Below are positions 1 through 11,659 of a stretch of 64,000 nt of DNA, in pieces. The first letter of the stretch is position 1; the number at the start of each line of letters is the position of its first letter. The translations under genes were made by a program, and so were the position numbers. Origin of the DNA: Bretschneidera sinensis (Eukaryota; Streptophyta; Magnoliopsida; Brassicales; Akaniaceae); the NCBI GenBank assembly GCA_023935145.1, contig CM043700.1, positions 26,258,001-26,322,000 of the forward strand, in the 5' to 3' direction. Under the pieces are notes generated by a model, which saw nothing but the letters and a program-made list of their open reading frames with translations, was not told where the DNA came from and did not search any database.

Positions 1-1275
1 ATTTTACTGCTTTTAATGCTGTTATAATCGTTTTCAGGTCGATTAAAATGCCATATTAGCTGTTTGTCGGTAAGGAGAATTGATCAGTTAACTAGTTGAT
101 CGGTAAAAATTTCAATGTTTTATAAAAATCAATCAAAAGTTTTGATCTATTGAAAATAAGATCAGTCAATTGAGTAATAATTTGGAGATACCTGTTAGAT
201 ATCAGAGAATCTATATTTAAAAAGATATCTAAAAATAATGTTTTTCAAGTTACTTTTTATGAGAGCTTTGCTGAAGTTATAAATCAGAGTTTGCTTAAAT
301 GAGTTCAACCGAAAAGTAAAAGGAAAAGAATAAGTCTTAGCTTCACACACAAACTTATGATTTTATTGTTTACTATTTTAATAGTGTTTTAATTTGGAAG
401 AGTGTAAAAGATGTGAGTTTGAGAGATATCTTTTTGTAAGGTTGTTTTCTACTCGAAAAGCAAAACTGAGGTTAAGGTTCGCTTGTTACCCGTAAAGCAA
501 AGCATAGTGTAAGGTTTGTTTGGTACTTGAAAATCCATGCCAATGTAATCATTTGATCATTAGTGAAACTCAGTAGATCAGAGATGTTTATTGAAAAAAT
601 AGACATAAGCATATCGCCTAAAGTTCTATCTAAAACAATTGAATGATTAAAATATGTTCAACTTGAATCTAAAATTTTATTTCAAAATTAAAACAACTGA
701 AATCCAAATGTTTTATCTATAAGTGCTGTTTAATTTTCAATAACCCCCTGCAGCCCAAGATCAGAAATTAACGTTTCTGTTTTTTACCTCTGGATACAGT
801 AGAAATTTATTTTACTAGAATTACCGTAAAATTATTTACGCTAATCTCGGAGGCTTCACTTTCACCAACCAACCATTACCAATTTGAATTGAACAAGCTT
901 TAATTTAAATTATGGAAAAGATTTGTAACAGCAAAGTTACCGTATTTTTAGAGAAGATGCACTAGAATAGGAAAAAAAAAGGGAAAGGCAAACAAATTGC
1001 AGGAAAAAAAGAAGGTATCATTGTCTATTAGAAAGATACGTTTGATGGCCTTACATGTTACATGTCATCATCCGCTCTCTCTAAAGTCACAAAACCCATC
1101 TTCACCTCTCTTTCACCTATCACTTTCCACTCTCCCTTTCTCTCTACGTACATAATTCACTTCCATTCTCTCTAATCCAGCATGAACACCAAAACCCACA
1201 AATCCCCATCTCAAATCTAATCCAAGCCGATTGGTAATCATATTAACAAAGGGATTTCTCAAATTAGGTAAAGGT
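1..1275. other. Spacer and presumed promoter/leader of the DELLA-type gene
   Basis: No coding region is recognisable. The first kilobase is AT-rich without clear repeats. From about 1075 to 1150 the plus strand becomes strongly CT-rich (runs of TCTCT), as is common in plant 5' leaders, which suggests that transcription of the downstream GRAS gene starts about 100-200 bp before its ATG. No convincing TATA box was picked out. Confidence 0.4.
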
Positions 1276-2913
1276 ATGGTACCATACGAGCATACCCCGT
1301 CGGCTGCAAGCAGTAGCAGTAGCAGCAGCAACGGCGCCACCTCTTCATCGTCGTACTGTGCCCAGAAGTCGGTTCCGGATATCGATGGCCTCCTTGCCGG
1401 AGCCGGCTACAAGGTACGCTCCTCGGACCTACGGCAAGTGGCGCAGCGACTCGAGCGGCTCGAGACGGCCATGGTCAACTCCCCAGCCGATCTCTCCCTC
1501 CTCGCCTCCGACGCCGTTCACTACAATCCCTCCGATCTCGCCTCCTGGATCGATTCGCTCCTCACCGAGTTGGCTCAGCCCCCCATCTCTCTCCCTGATT
1601 TCCCTCCTGCTGATCTCATCGCTGTTAATCAAACGGCTATCGATACCGACAACTCCTCCTGGGCGGACCATCATGGTCCTGAGCAACACCACTGCATTAT
1701 CCCCCAGCAACAACAGTTAAAGGTAGTGACGGCAATGGAAGAGGATTCAGGGATAAGACTGGTCCACATGCTGATGACGTGTGCGGAGTCTGTGCACCGA
1801 GGCGAGCTCGCATTGGCTGGTTCCCTGATTGAGGATATGCGGAGCTTGCTTACTTGTGTCAACACGGGATGCGGCATCGGAAAAGTGGCTGGCTACTTCA
1901 TCGACGCCATTAGCCGCCGGATTTTCTCGCCGCCTCCTCTAGGGGTTTGCTCCATGAACGGCTCTGCTTACGAGAACGAGATTTTGTATCATCACTTCTA
2001 CGAGGCTTCCCCTTACTTGAAATTCGCCCACTTCACTGCTAATCAAGCCATCTTGGAAGCGTTTGACGGTCACGATTGTGTCCACGTGGTCGACTTCAAC
2101 TTGATGCACGGCTTGCAATGGCCGGCGTTGATTCAGGCTCTGGCTCTGCGTCCAGGTGGTCCCCCGTTGCTCCGCTTGACAGGTATTGGGCCTCCGTCAC
2201 CGGACGGGCGCGACTCGCTAAGAGAAATCGGGCTGCGGCTCGCTGAGTTAGCTCGCTCCGTGAACGTTCGCTTCGCTTTCCGTGGTGTGGCTGCTTCCAG
2301 GCTTGAAGACGTGAAGCCGTGGATGCTCCAGGTAAGCCCGAAAGAAGCTGTGGCGGTGAACTCAATCATGCAGCTCCACAGGTTGCTGGGGTCGGACGCG
2401 GCTCGGAGTTCTCCAATTGAAATGGTGTTGGGTTGGATCCGGAGCTTGAACCCGAAAATCATGACGGTCGTCGAACAAGAAGCGAACCATAACCAACCCG
2501 GGTTCATGGACCGGTTCACGGAGGCCCTATACTACTACTCGACCATGTTTGATTCTCTAGAAGGTTGTTCTCTGCAGCCAGAGAAGGCGTTAGCGGAGAT
2601 GTACATACAGAAAGAGATATGCAACGTGGTGTGTTGTGAGGGTTTTGCTCGCGTGGAGAGGCACGAACCGCTGGCTAAGTGGAGTGCGCGGCTTGTGGGA
2701 GCTGGGTTCAGGCCGCTACATCTGGGATCCAATGCGTTTAAGCAAGCAAGTATGCTGTTGACCCTGTTTTCGGCTGAAGGGTACTGCGTTGAGGAGGAGG
2801 AGGGGTGCCTGACGCTGGGATGGCATAGCCGCCCTCTCATCGCGGCTTCGGCTTGGCAAGCCGTGCCTGATGTGAGCTCCCCAACTGGGATAAATAATAA
2901 TAATGTGGTGTAA
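1276..2913 (+). CDS. DELLA-family GRAS transcriptional regulator, DGLLA variant (RGL-like), intronless, 545 aa
   Basis: Nuclear GRAS-domain co-regulator of gibberellin signalling; family members bind the receptor GID1 through N-terminal motifs and are then degraded. The open frame extends 15 codons upstream to a TTG, but the first ATG is at 1276, so 545 aa is preferred. In order: a Ser-rich stretch (residues 11-26) partly encoded by an AGC/AGT repeat at 1309-1329; DGLLA at 37-41 followed by GYKVRSSDL; LERLE at 59-63; VHYNPSDL at 81-88; then a full GRAS domain with leucine heptad region I (about 161-215), the VHIID-type motif VHVVDFNLMHGLQWP (269-283), the PFYRE-type region (about 410-430), RVER (459-462) and the SAW motif (512-528). 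There are no introns, usual for DELLA genes. The family's DELLA motif reads DGLLA here (Glu to Gly), as I recall for a eudicot DELLA sub-clade, while LExLE and VHYNP are kept. Base composition is more GC-rich than the flanks. The family call is secure; the exact orthologue is not. Confidence 0.93.
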   Translation: MVPYEHTPSAASSSSSSSNGATSSSSYCAQKSVPDIDGLLAGAGYKVRSSDLRQVAQRLERLETAMVNSPADLSLLASDAVHYNPSDLASWIDSLLTELAQPPISLPDFPPADLIAVNQTAIDTDNSSWADHHGPEQHHCIIPQQQQLKVVTAMEEDSGIRLVHMLMTCAESVHRGELALAGSLIEDMRSLLTCVNTGCGIGKVAGYFIDAISRRIFSPPPLGVCSMNGSAYENEILYHHFYEASPYLKFAHFTANQAILEAFDGHDCVHVVDFNLMHGLQWPALIQALALRPGGPPLLRLTGIGPPSPDGRDSLREIGLRLAELARSVNVRFAFRGVAASRLEDVKPWMLQVSPKEAVAVNSIMQLHRLLGSDAARSSPIEMVLGWIRSLNPKIMTVVEQEANHNQPGFMDRFTEALYYYSTMFDSLEGCSLQPEKALAEMYIQKEICNVVCCEGFARVERHEPLAKWSARLVGAGFRPLHLGSNAFKQASMLLTLFSAEGYCVEEEEGCLTLGWHSRPLIAASAWQAVPDVSSPTGINNNNVV

Positions 2914-3534
2914 ATTTTGTAGCAGTATTTTGCTTCTGTTGCTAGTTCACAATGATATTACTACGTACATTTTTACTTGAGGAGGTAAATATGATTTCTA
3001 ATCTGGGTGGGACTTAATCACCTCTATAAGCAAGTTTTAAAAGTTAATGTATGAATAACAACTCTTATGTTAGATGGCCGGGGATCAAATCTCTCTCAAC
3101 CAAAGATTAATGATGTTTGTAATAGTTATGATGCAGGTGCACTGGAATTTGTGCCCATCTATGCCCCCATGTTTATCAACTGAAAACGTTGCATGTGGGT
3201 TTCTGTACCAAATTAAAAGAACACACCCAATTAAACAAACGGGACCCGTTTATGAGCCCAGAACCCAAAAAGACACACAGAGTGGTCAGTGGTCACACAC
3301 TCGGCTTATGGAGAATACTGCAAACCGTCGCTCTACATTCACTGATTCACCAAGGCAGTGAGGCTGACTTTGGTCACAGATCGGCATTGTGAAAGTAAAA
3401 CCCAGATGCCCAAGGTCCAACAACCCGTAACCAAAATTAATTTCCCCCAAAGAATAAGTTTATAGCAGTGTTTTCATGGGTAATTATGGGGCTCATTTGG
3501 GGTGTGGTGAAGCAAAAATGTTTTGAGATGCTTG

Positions 3535-4013
3535 AAGTTAGGTTTTTTTTTTAGACATGTTTTTTTTGTTTGGGGCATACACTCGAGTGTTTGAGGTGTA
3601 ATTTTAAGTCTCTAATGGTCGGCTGTACGTCATGTGAAATTTTTTTGAAAAAAAGTTAAAATTTAAAAATTATGTCAGTGTTCTTGTTATGATATTGTTA
3701 CACTTTATAAATATATATTATATATGATTTAATTTAGCAATATTTACAAATCATTTAATTAATTACTTATAAATTACAACAATTAATATAAAAATATAAG
3801 TTATATTTCATATAATTTATATATTAATATTTATAAAGTTAATAAAATATTAAATTTTAATAAAAATTTAATAATTTTCATTTTATTTTATTTTTTTAAT
3901 TAATTAATATTATTTTATAAAATTTTAAAATTTCAACGTATTAAAAAAAAAAAAACTTACGTTTCGAGGTTTATACTTCTGCCTTAACGCTTTCGTCGTT
4001 GAAAATATTGGTT
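3535..4013. repeat. AT-rich MITE-like repeat, copy 1
   Basis: This segment aligns by eye with the reverse complement of 42854-43334. The shared AT-rich core reads like ATATTAATATTTATAAA, followed by a stretch ending in TTTAAAATTT and CAACGT. The other copy has recognisable inverted ends, which argues for a non-autonomous DNA transposon family. Boundaries here are approximate and no target duplication was confirmed. Confidence 0.35.
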
Positions 4014-4116
4014 TATGGCAGCTGACTGTGATGAGCCGAGAAGCCTAATTAAGGAAGCCACGAGCCTACGGCTAATAAAAATAGATCCGCAGACAGGACC
4101 GGATCCGGGGAGACTT

Positions 4117-4245
4117 CACGTGCACATATAATTCGGATCTCCTGAATCCTGACCAGTTACGTGGGCCCCAGAAGGAAACACTGGGGACCATTTATGATGC
4201 AAGTTGCCACCTCCATGTTCACGTGTCAATTTACACCTACGTGTC
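4117..4245. promoter_or_regulatory. Cluster of four ACGT-core motifs (G-box / ABRE-like)
   Basis: Within 130 bp the sequence has CACGTG at 4117-4122, TACGTGG at 4158-4164, CACGTGTC at 4220-4227 and TACGTGTC at 4238-4245. The last two contain ACGTGTC, a match to the ABA-response element consensus ACGTGKC. Such clustering is typical of ABA- or light-responsive plant promoters. No gene with a recognisable product starts nearby on either strand, so the target is unknown. It may be a relic or serve an unannotated non-coding transcript. Confidence 0.4.
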
Positions 4246-5371
4246 GACAGAGATGACATCTCTTCTTTTCTTTTTTTCATTTTCCTACTTTGACTGCTAA
4301 AAAATACATTATTAATTTTATATTCATTCAAAATTTTAAAGATAATTTAAAAAAATTTATTAATAATATTAATATAAATATATAATCTAAAAAAATTATT
4401 GTCAATAAATTTTTTTTAAAATTATTAATAAAATTTAAAATAAATTTAAAATATTAATTTTAAGTTCAATTTATCCGGATTATCCCAACCTTAACTATGG
4501 GTCGATTAAATATTATTGTGGAGATGATCCATCTTAAATTAAAGATACACCATAAAATAGACGATCTAACTTTGGTCCCGCAGACGTATTAGAGCGGGCA
4601 GCTGTGGTCCTATATCAGTAGTAGTCGTTTCGATAATGGGAATATACTTACTTTATCCAACAGAATTTTAATGGCACCATACTGCCATTAATTGGTGCAG
4701 TTTATAGCTAGTATATTTAATTTTTTTTTTTTTAGAATGTTTAGTTTTGCATCAACTTACTTTTTGTGTAAAAAACTACAAACTTATAATGTCGTCAGTA
4801 CATTCAATCCCATCTACCAATGCATATATTATAAGTAAAAATAATTATGCGTGAAACTTAAGGAAGTGTTTAATGAGTAAAATAAGAAAAAAAAATCAAT
4901 TGAAAAATAAAAGGACGGGATGCAAAAGGCAAATTGAAGGATAGGATTTTTTATTGTATGATTTTATTCTATTATTATTGTCTTTTTTTTATTTTGTTCA
5001 CTAAGTATACTCTGTAAAATAAAAATCATCATATCATTTATCTTATTTATTAAATGTATTATTTATTCACATTGAGAAATCATTGTTTAACCCTATGACA
5101 TAAAAAATACATGAGAGAGATCACGTGAATAAACACAAAATCGTTAGTTTTGATTTTTATATTCGTAATTGTCAGTTTACAAAGATTTTCTTTGCGAATT
5201 TTCTAAGTCAAGCGTAGACTTGTCTTTCGATTTATCCGAAAAAATAATTTTAATCCAGTATACTCAAACTGACCAATAATATCATTTTATGGTTGAAACC
5301 AAAAAAAAAATTATACATGACACAAAACAGATTTTACCACTGAAATGACATGAGAAGAGAACTGCACTAAA

Positions 5372-8300
5372 ATGAGGCAGTTCTTGCGACTTCAGTGGGG
5401 GAAACCACAACCTAATCAAGGCATATTAGGTTCAAAACCCACTGAAATGACCGAATCTCTACCAATAGCGGTTCCACCTGTTTTTCAGATGACGAGACTT
5501 GGTCTGGTAAAACTGAACAGTAGAAGGGAAAGAAGTCTGTGTTCTAATTGTGATGAAAAGTCCATTCCAAGACATAAGTGTAAGAGTAGACTTTTAGAAT
5601 GGAAAGGGATAATGATAACATGGAAGAATTCTTTCAAGACAATCAAGAGGAACACACTGACATAGCAATTGAGACTGCAGTTATACCTGAGATCAGTTTA
5701 CATGCTTTCTAAGGTCAGTTAGGTCCCAGAACCATCAGATTAAAAAGAAAATGTGGAACACATTTGGTTCAAGGGATAGACAGTGACAGTACCCATAATT
5801 TCATTCAAGAGGGCATTACTAAATTGTTGGGCTTGCCTATGTTACCTGCCAAACAATTTAAGATTTATATTGGCAATGGAGATTTTTTTATTTGCCAAAA
5901 ACAATGCCTACAAGTTCCCTTCCAATTAAAACAAAATGAATTTACCATTGATATTTTTGTGTTGCCTATTCAAGGAACTGATATGGTGCTAGGCATTCAA
6001 TGGTTGGAACAACTGGGCCCTATCCTCACAGACTATAAACTCCCCACAAGGGATTTTCAGTGGAAAGAAAAATTTGTTCATTTGAATGATGAGCCACAGA
6101 TTAGTCAAGAGCTAATTCCAGTTAATCATTTGAAAATATTGGCAACATATGAAGGAGTAACATCATATTTTCATCTCAAAGTCATTGCTCTACTAGCATA
6201 GGAGACACTAACACAACCACCAGTGCCTTGTACAATGGCAACTACTCTGCAGCAGTTCGATTCAGTTTCTCATGCCCCACAACAGCTAACACATTCAAAA
6301 GAATTTGATCACAAAATTCACTTGAATCCAGGGTCCAAACCAGTAAATGTGAGGCCTTACAAATATCCTCACTACCAGAAGTAAAAAAATTAAATTTTTA
6401 GTGAAAGATATTCTCAAGCAAGGAGTGATTAGACATAGTCAGAGTTTTTCTCTCTTTTCCCATCTTGTTAGTGACAGAATTATGGAACATGTTTTGTATT
6501 GACTATAGGGCTTTAAATGTTATTACAGTAAATGCTAGGTTTCCAATTCCCACTATTAATGAAATGCTAAATAAATTGCATGGAGCTTCATTGTTTTCAA
6601 AACTAGACTTGATAGTAGAGTACCATCAGACAAGGGTTCAACTTGGGGACGTACATACACAAAGCAAGTAAACAACATTCATAACTCATGAGGCACACTA
6701 TGAGTTTGTAGTCATGCCATTTGGATTGACCAATGCGTATTCAACCTTCCAGGTCACCATGGATCAGGTTTTCAACTTATTCTCGAAAAATTTATGATTG
6801 TGTTCTTTGATGACATATTAGTTTACAACACATCTTTAACTACTCATGCTTTACATTTGAGGCAAGTTTTAGAATGCTTAGGAACTAATGAATTGTATAC
6901 TAAATGGAGTAAGTGTGTATTCTGTCAACACTCTGTTTAATATTTGGGTCACATTGTTTTTTAGAATGGAGTCCAACCAGATAAACAGAAAATACAAACA
7001 ATGATAGACTGTCCTGTTCACAAATATCCTAAGAAGTTAAGAGGGTTCCTAGGCCTTGCAGGCTATTACAGAAGATTTTTCAAAGGTTATACTCTATAGC
7101 TACCCCACTCACCAATTTACTAAAGAATGAAGCTTTTCAATGGACTGAAGCTGCAACAATTACCTTTGTATAACTCAAAACTACGATGACTCAAGTTCCA
7201 GTTTTTACTTTTCCAAATTTTGAACAATCTTTTTAGGTCGAAACCGATGCATTAATTGTGGGCATTGGAGCAATATTGGCTTCAGGAAGGCATCTTATTA
7301 CTTTCTTTAGCAATAAACTGGGCTCTATAATGAGTATGGCTTCTACTTATGTCAGGGAGCTCTTTGTTATAACACAAGTTATCCATAAATGAAGGCAATA
7401 TTTGCTGGGAAGGAAGTTCAATCATCACTGATTATAAGAGCCTCAAAGATCTTATTAGTCAGATCATTCAAACCCTTGAACAACACAAATACTTAAGCAA
7501 ACTGTTAGGCTATGATTACAATATAGTCTTCAGACCTGGCAAGGAAAATAATGTTGTAGATGCACTTTAGGAATACTTGCAGTTTTGGAGAAGCCTACTA
7601 GTACATTAGAGGAAACAACCTGCATGATGAGTATGGATCCATGGTCCTACTTTTGACATTATCTCAAATTTACAAACTGAAAATACTATTGTTTCTGAGC
7701 TGATTTCACTCCATAGACAGTTCCAATGAGGTCTTTTACTTACAGAACATTACAGTGCTCACAATAGCCTTCTGTTGTTTAAAGACAAGCTCAGACTTGG
7801 TACTGACTTTCTCTTAAAGCAATTTTTATTACAAGAATATCACAACACTCCTATGGGTGGCCACTTTGATATACTTAAGACCTTTATGAAAGTATCAGAA
7901 AATTTCACTTGGCAAGGGAGGAGAGAAGATGTAAAGAAATTTGTGTCTCACTACGTCATATGTCAACAAGTCAAATATCCCACACAAAGTCTTACTGATC
8001 TCTTACAACCTCTCCCAATACTAAACAAAGTATGGGAGGATGTCAGTATGGATTTCATCACTGGATTATCAAAGTCTCATGGTTACAATGTTATTATGGT
8101 GGTGGTAGACAGATTGACAAAATTTGCACACTTTGGGCCTCTTCCAACTACCTACAACACTTTAAATGTTGTTAGATTGTTCATTAACACAATCATCAAA
8201 TTACAAGGCTTTCCTAAATCCATTGTATCTGATAGAGTCTTTCTGACCCAATTCTGAAAGCAGTTTTTTGAGCTCAGTGGGACTTCCTTAAGGATTTCTT

Positions 8301-8640
8301 ATCATCTCCAAACTGATGGCCAATCAGAAGTTCTTAACATACGCTTGGAACAATATTTGAGGTGTTTTGTACAAGATCATCCTACCAAATTGTTTACACT
8401 GCTTTCTTGAGCAGAAATTTGGTATAATTTACCTCATCATTATGTTATTTGAATGGGTCCTTTTCAGGCTCTTTATGGGAGACCTCCTCATGCCATTCCT
8501 TCGTATATTTGAGGGACTAGCAAGGTAGAAGCCCTTGACCAAGACTTATCTACCAGAACTGCATTACTGAAACACCTTAAGACTAATATGCAGAAAGCTC
8601 AAGTGAGAATGAAGACTAATGTCGATCTGTAGAAAGGGCA
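5372..8640 (+). pseudogene. Degenerate Ty3/gypsy LTR-retrotransposon, gag-pol remnants
   Basis: Scattered pieces of one polyprotein lie in order on the plus strand, broken by many frameshifts and stops. A Cys/His-poor zinc-knuckle remnant (CSNCDEKSIPRHKC) is at about 5539-5581. A retropepsin-like segment (DSDSTHNF) starts near 5780. Reverse transcriptase appears as CIDYRALNVITVNARFPIP at about 6492-6548, a MPFGLTNA block near 6715 and a catalytic-box relic FFDD near 6805. RNase H remnants follow (about 7230-7570). Integrase has an HHCC-type region at about 7830-7980 and core pieces DRLTKFAHF (near 8110) and TDGQSEVLNIRLEQYL (near 8310), ending with a YGRPPH block near 8475. No LTRs, PBS or target duplication were recognised, so the ends are approximate. 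It cannot encode a working polyprotein. Confidence 0.85.
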
Positions 8641-11206
8641 TAACGTTAACTTCACACCAAATGGCTGATACTACTACTCGGCCATTTCAGCTTATAGATA
8701 AACTCTTACGGCTTGTAGATAATTCCAAAAGAATACTGTTTCTATTATAATACTAAAGTTGTTTTTCTAATCGGACCCTGCTCCGACACACTATAAAAAT
8801 GTGTTCTCAAGTATTAAAAGGTACATATATTTTTTTACATACAACTCTCCGTTCATATATCTCTCATTCCTCCACTGTGGCATTTACAAATAGCAAATTG
8901 TCATCTGTAAAAAAAAATATAAAAAAGGTGTGACTCTTGAACCTCACTTACAGAGATAAATTATGAATTTTATTCACCATTTCAGTTTACCTCAATAAAG
9001 CTGAAAAACCATTTGCACATAAAACAAAAAAAATGAGACAACGAATCCCCTTGACACGATTCGGGTAAATAAATCATTTCTTTTCACTATTAATAATCAC
9101 ATGATAAGTAGCTGAAGAAGTACAACTCATAATGAGTTACATCTATTGATCATTAAAACCCAACTCGAGCACGACTGCTCAAACAAAAGCCCATTCGACA
9201 CGGTCATATCCCTTGCTCATGACTGCTCACTCCATTTGTTCTTCAAAACGTTAATAATTCAAAAGCTATTAGCTTATTATACGATATCTACTTACCGGAC
9301 ACAAATGCACCCTGATTTACAGAGACTCTCTCAAAAAGAATACAGTTTAATCTATTTGCCAATAACCTCACTCTCCATCCGCTTCTCATCTGAAATCTAG
9401 TCTCCATTCGAATTTCGGAGGCCATGAATCAAGTTTCATCTCTTTCTCCGATGCTTTTGCATGAAAAAAGATTGTTTTATGATCACCCCCGCAAGCTTTT
9501 GCATGAAAAAAGGCTGTATAAATCTGTTGAATCTATTAATTTCAAATTAATTGTAGATGACAAAGTACCATTGATTATTAATTAGAATAATGCAGGGTGT
9601 AAATTGTAGCAGTACGTTGAAACTTAAAAGTGTTGGGTAAAAATGGTCACTTGACTTCAATTAATGGGTGCATTTATGCTAACAGCCTGGGAGAAAAAAT
9701 GAACGGGTCTGAGATGATTTTTTTCCTTTCTGAATTAAGCTAATTTTTCTTATGTTTTAAAGTTGAGAATGGAGTTATTCTCAATTCATATTCCATGATG
9801 ATAACTTCGAGCATCCAAACAAAATAATTGAAATATTTTGTTATGGCTAACCTATTATTTTCACTTTAATCGTTGTTGTTTTTGAAGTTGATTTGGGTTT
9901 AGACAATCCACCTTTTGTTATCCAATTCCAAATAATTTGATTACATGGAGTAGGATTCCGTTTCTCATGCCATTTTCTGGGAAACCAAACGGGTCCTTAT
10001 TAGTTTGATTTATTAGTGAAAATTGCAAATGCTTTTGGGTATTCGACTATCAGAATTAAAAGCAATCAAACACCTTTGATATAGTCCATAGGATTCCAAA
10101 AGAGAGGTCTATTCAGGCTGTTCAGAATTGCCTTGTTATTTGACAAAGTGGGATCAACAATTCAACAATCATGTGGTCAAAAAAAGCAAAGTTTCTGAAG
10201 TGATTGTATAATTGAGATGGGTGACAATCACATGACTATATGGGGGGCCTCATTCTTAATTACAACAATTAATTTGTTGACCCCTTGCCTGCTTTACACT
10301 AACAAGTGGGCAGTTGAAGAGAGGTGCTTTTCAGCTCACATCTGCTAATTGTCACATTTTCATTTCTTTGAATGAATTCATAATTGCCACTTCACTTCAC
10401 CAATGTAAATTTCACCTACTCAGCTTTAAAGTTGAACCCATTGTTTATGAAGTTAATAAGAATCTGTATATCCTTTCATTATTTCCCTCTCAACTTTTAT
10501 GAAAAGATAGTGCAGTTCATAAAATCAACATTTTCATAGTAATTACAATAATTAAGGTATCATTTGATAATAATATAATAAAATAACACAATTTTAGTAA
10601 AGTGTATCATATGATAGTAATTTAAATACAACTTTTATGAAGTATCATAATAATTTTTATTAATTGTCAAATGATATTTAAATTGCTGTCATTGTATCTC
10701 AATTATCATCAAATGATATTTTTTTTTATTAAAATGATAATCTTTTAACAAACTATTATTAAATGGTATCTCAATTACCGTCAATTTCTTACGTGCTCAT
10801 GTTAGATTGATAATATAATAGGTTTGTGGGTTGGATTATGTTATGATACTGAAAGCTTATATTTAGATCAAATCAATTACTGTATTTATATATAGAAACG
10901 CTTCAATAAAACAAAAATACTTCCAAATGAACCTATCAAAAGCTATTTCAGATTGCTACGGATTTTGCTTACTTCGATACCCTCCCAAGCTACATCATAT
11001 TAACTTCAACTTGCCCTTGAAAGACAAATTCTTTCAAAGAGTTATCTAAATTCATTGTTAACTAATGTTTCAATCTCTTATGGGGCAGGGAAGTAAATCA
11101 TCAATGGAGATGGCCACTTTTGCTAAATAGTATCAGATTGAGCTCATGGAGGCCCAGGAATCAAGGAAGGGAATGACGGATCGTGTTTCAAGTAGAGCTG
11201 TGCATT
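8641..11206. other. Intergenic AT-rich spacer
   Basis: No supported gene or RNA. It holds short low-complexity A/T runs and a small local repeat of GCTTTTGCATGAAAAAAG near 9446-9510. Short open frames here show no recognisable domain. Confidence 0.4.
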
Positions 11207-11275
11207 GCCTTCAAGATTAACGTTGATGGGCCATCTTCAAGTAGACGAGCAGGTGGCGTGGGTGTTGTGAACAAA
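11207..11275 (+). pseudogene. Short LINE-type RNase H fragment
   Basis: Read from 11207 the plus strand gives AFKINVDGPSSSRRAGGVGV, resembling the start of the RNase H domain found in plant LINE polyproteins (RVT_3 type, KxNxDG followed by a Gly-rich turn). It is only about 23 codons long, with no flanking coding sequence seen. A chance match is possible. Confidence 0.35.
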
Positions 11276-11507
11276 ATGTCTAATCTAGCCATTGAATTGA
11301 AAACATAAAAACCCAGATGGATAAATATTACTGCTACTATGCATTTAAACTTTGGATCTCGTTATCCTTCTAAAATCTATAACATCGACTGATAAAGGTT
11401 TGTTAGTGATGTCCTCAAAATTTTCAATGCACAATCTCTCTACAATATAGACAGAGCATACATGTACATGGCTTCCTTGGATTTTACTCCTTCATTCTGC
11501 CTTTGTG

Positions 11508-11659
11508 CTTATCTGTTTTTTCCTCCCCTAACCACGTTTCAACAGTAAAACATCACATTCTTCACCTTCTCCTTCAATGCTGGCTTATCTGTTTTTTCCT
11601 CCCCTAACCACGTTTCAACAGTAAAACATCACATTCTTCACCTTCTCCTTCAATGCTGG
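11508..11659. repeat. 76-bp perfect-looking tandem duplication at the AGO10 3' end
   Basis: Two adjacent 76-bp copies, 11508-11583 and 11584-11659, look identical by eye. In gene orientation (minus strand) the unit starts with the codons for [14 protein letters not shown], includes the TGA and about 30 bp of 3' UTR. The upstream copy (11584-11659) supplies the real C-terminus; the other copy lies entirely downstream of the stop. Confidence 0.93.

Larger units (their letters stand above)
2914..5371. other. Intergenic region after the DELLA-type gene
   Basis: No supported gene. The first 600 bp are unremarkable 3' flank. The rest is very AT-rich and holds a MITE-like repeat (about 3535-4013) and a cluster of ACGT-core motifs (4117-4245), both listed separately. 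An AT-rich stretch at about 4330-4460 resembles, in opposite orientation, one at about 39480-39600. Confidence 0.4.

Noticed and set aside
1231..1275. Upstream extension of the DELLA-type protein by 15 residues
   Set aside because: The extension begins with TTG; the first ATG in frame is at 1276 and the extra residues match nothing in the family.
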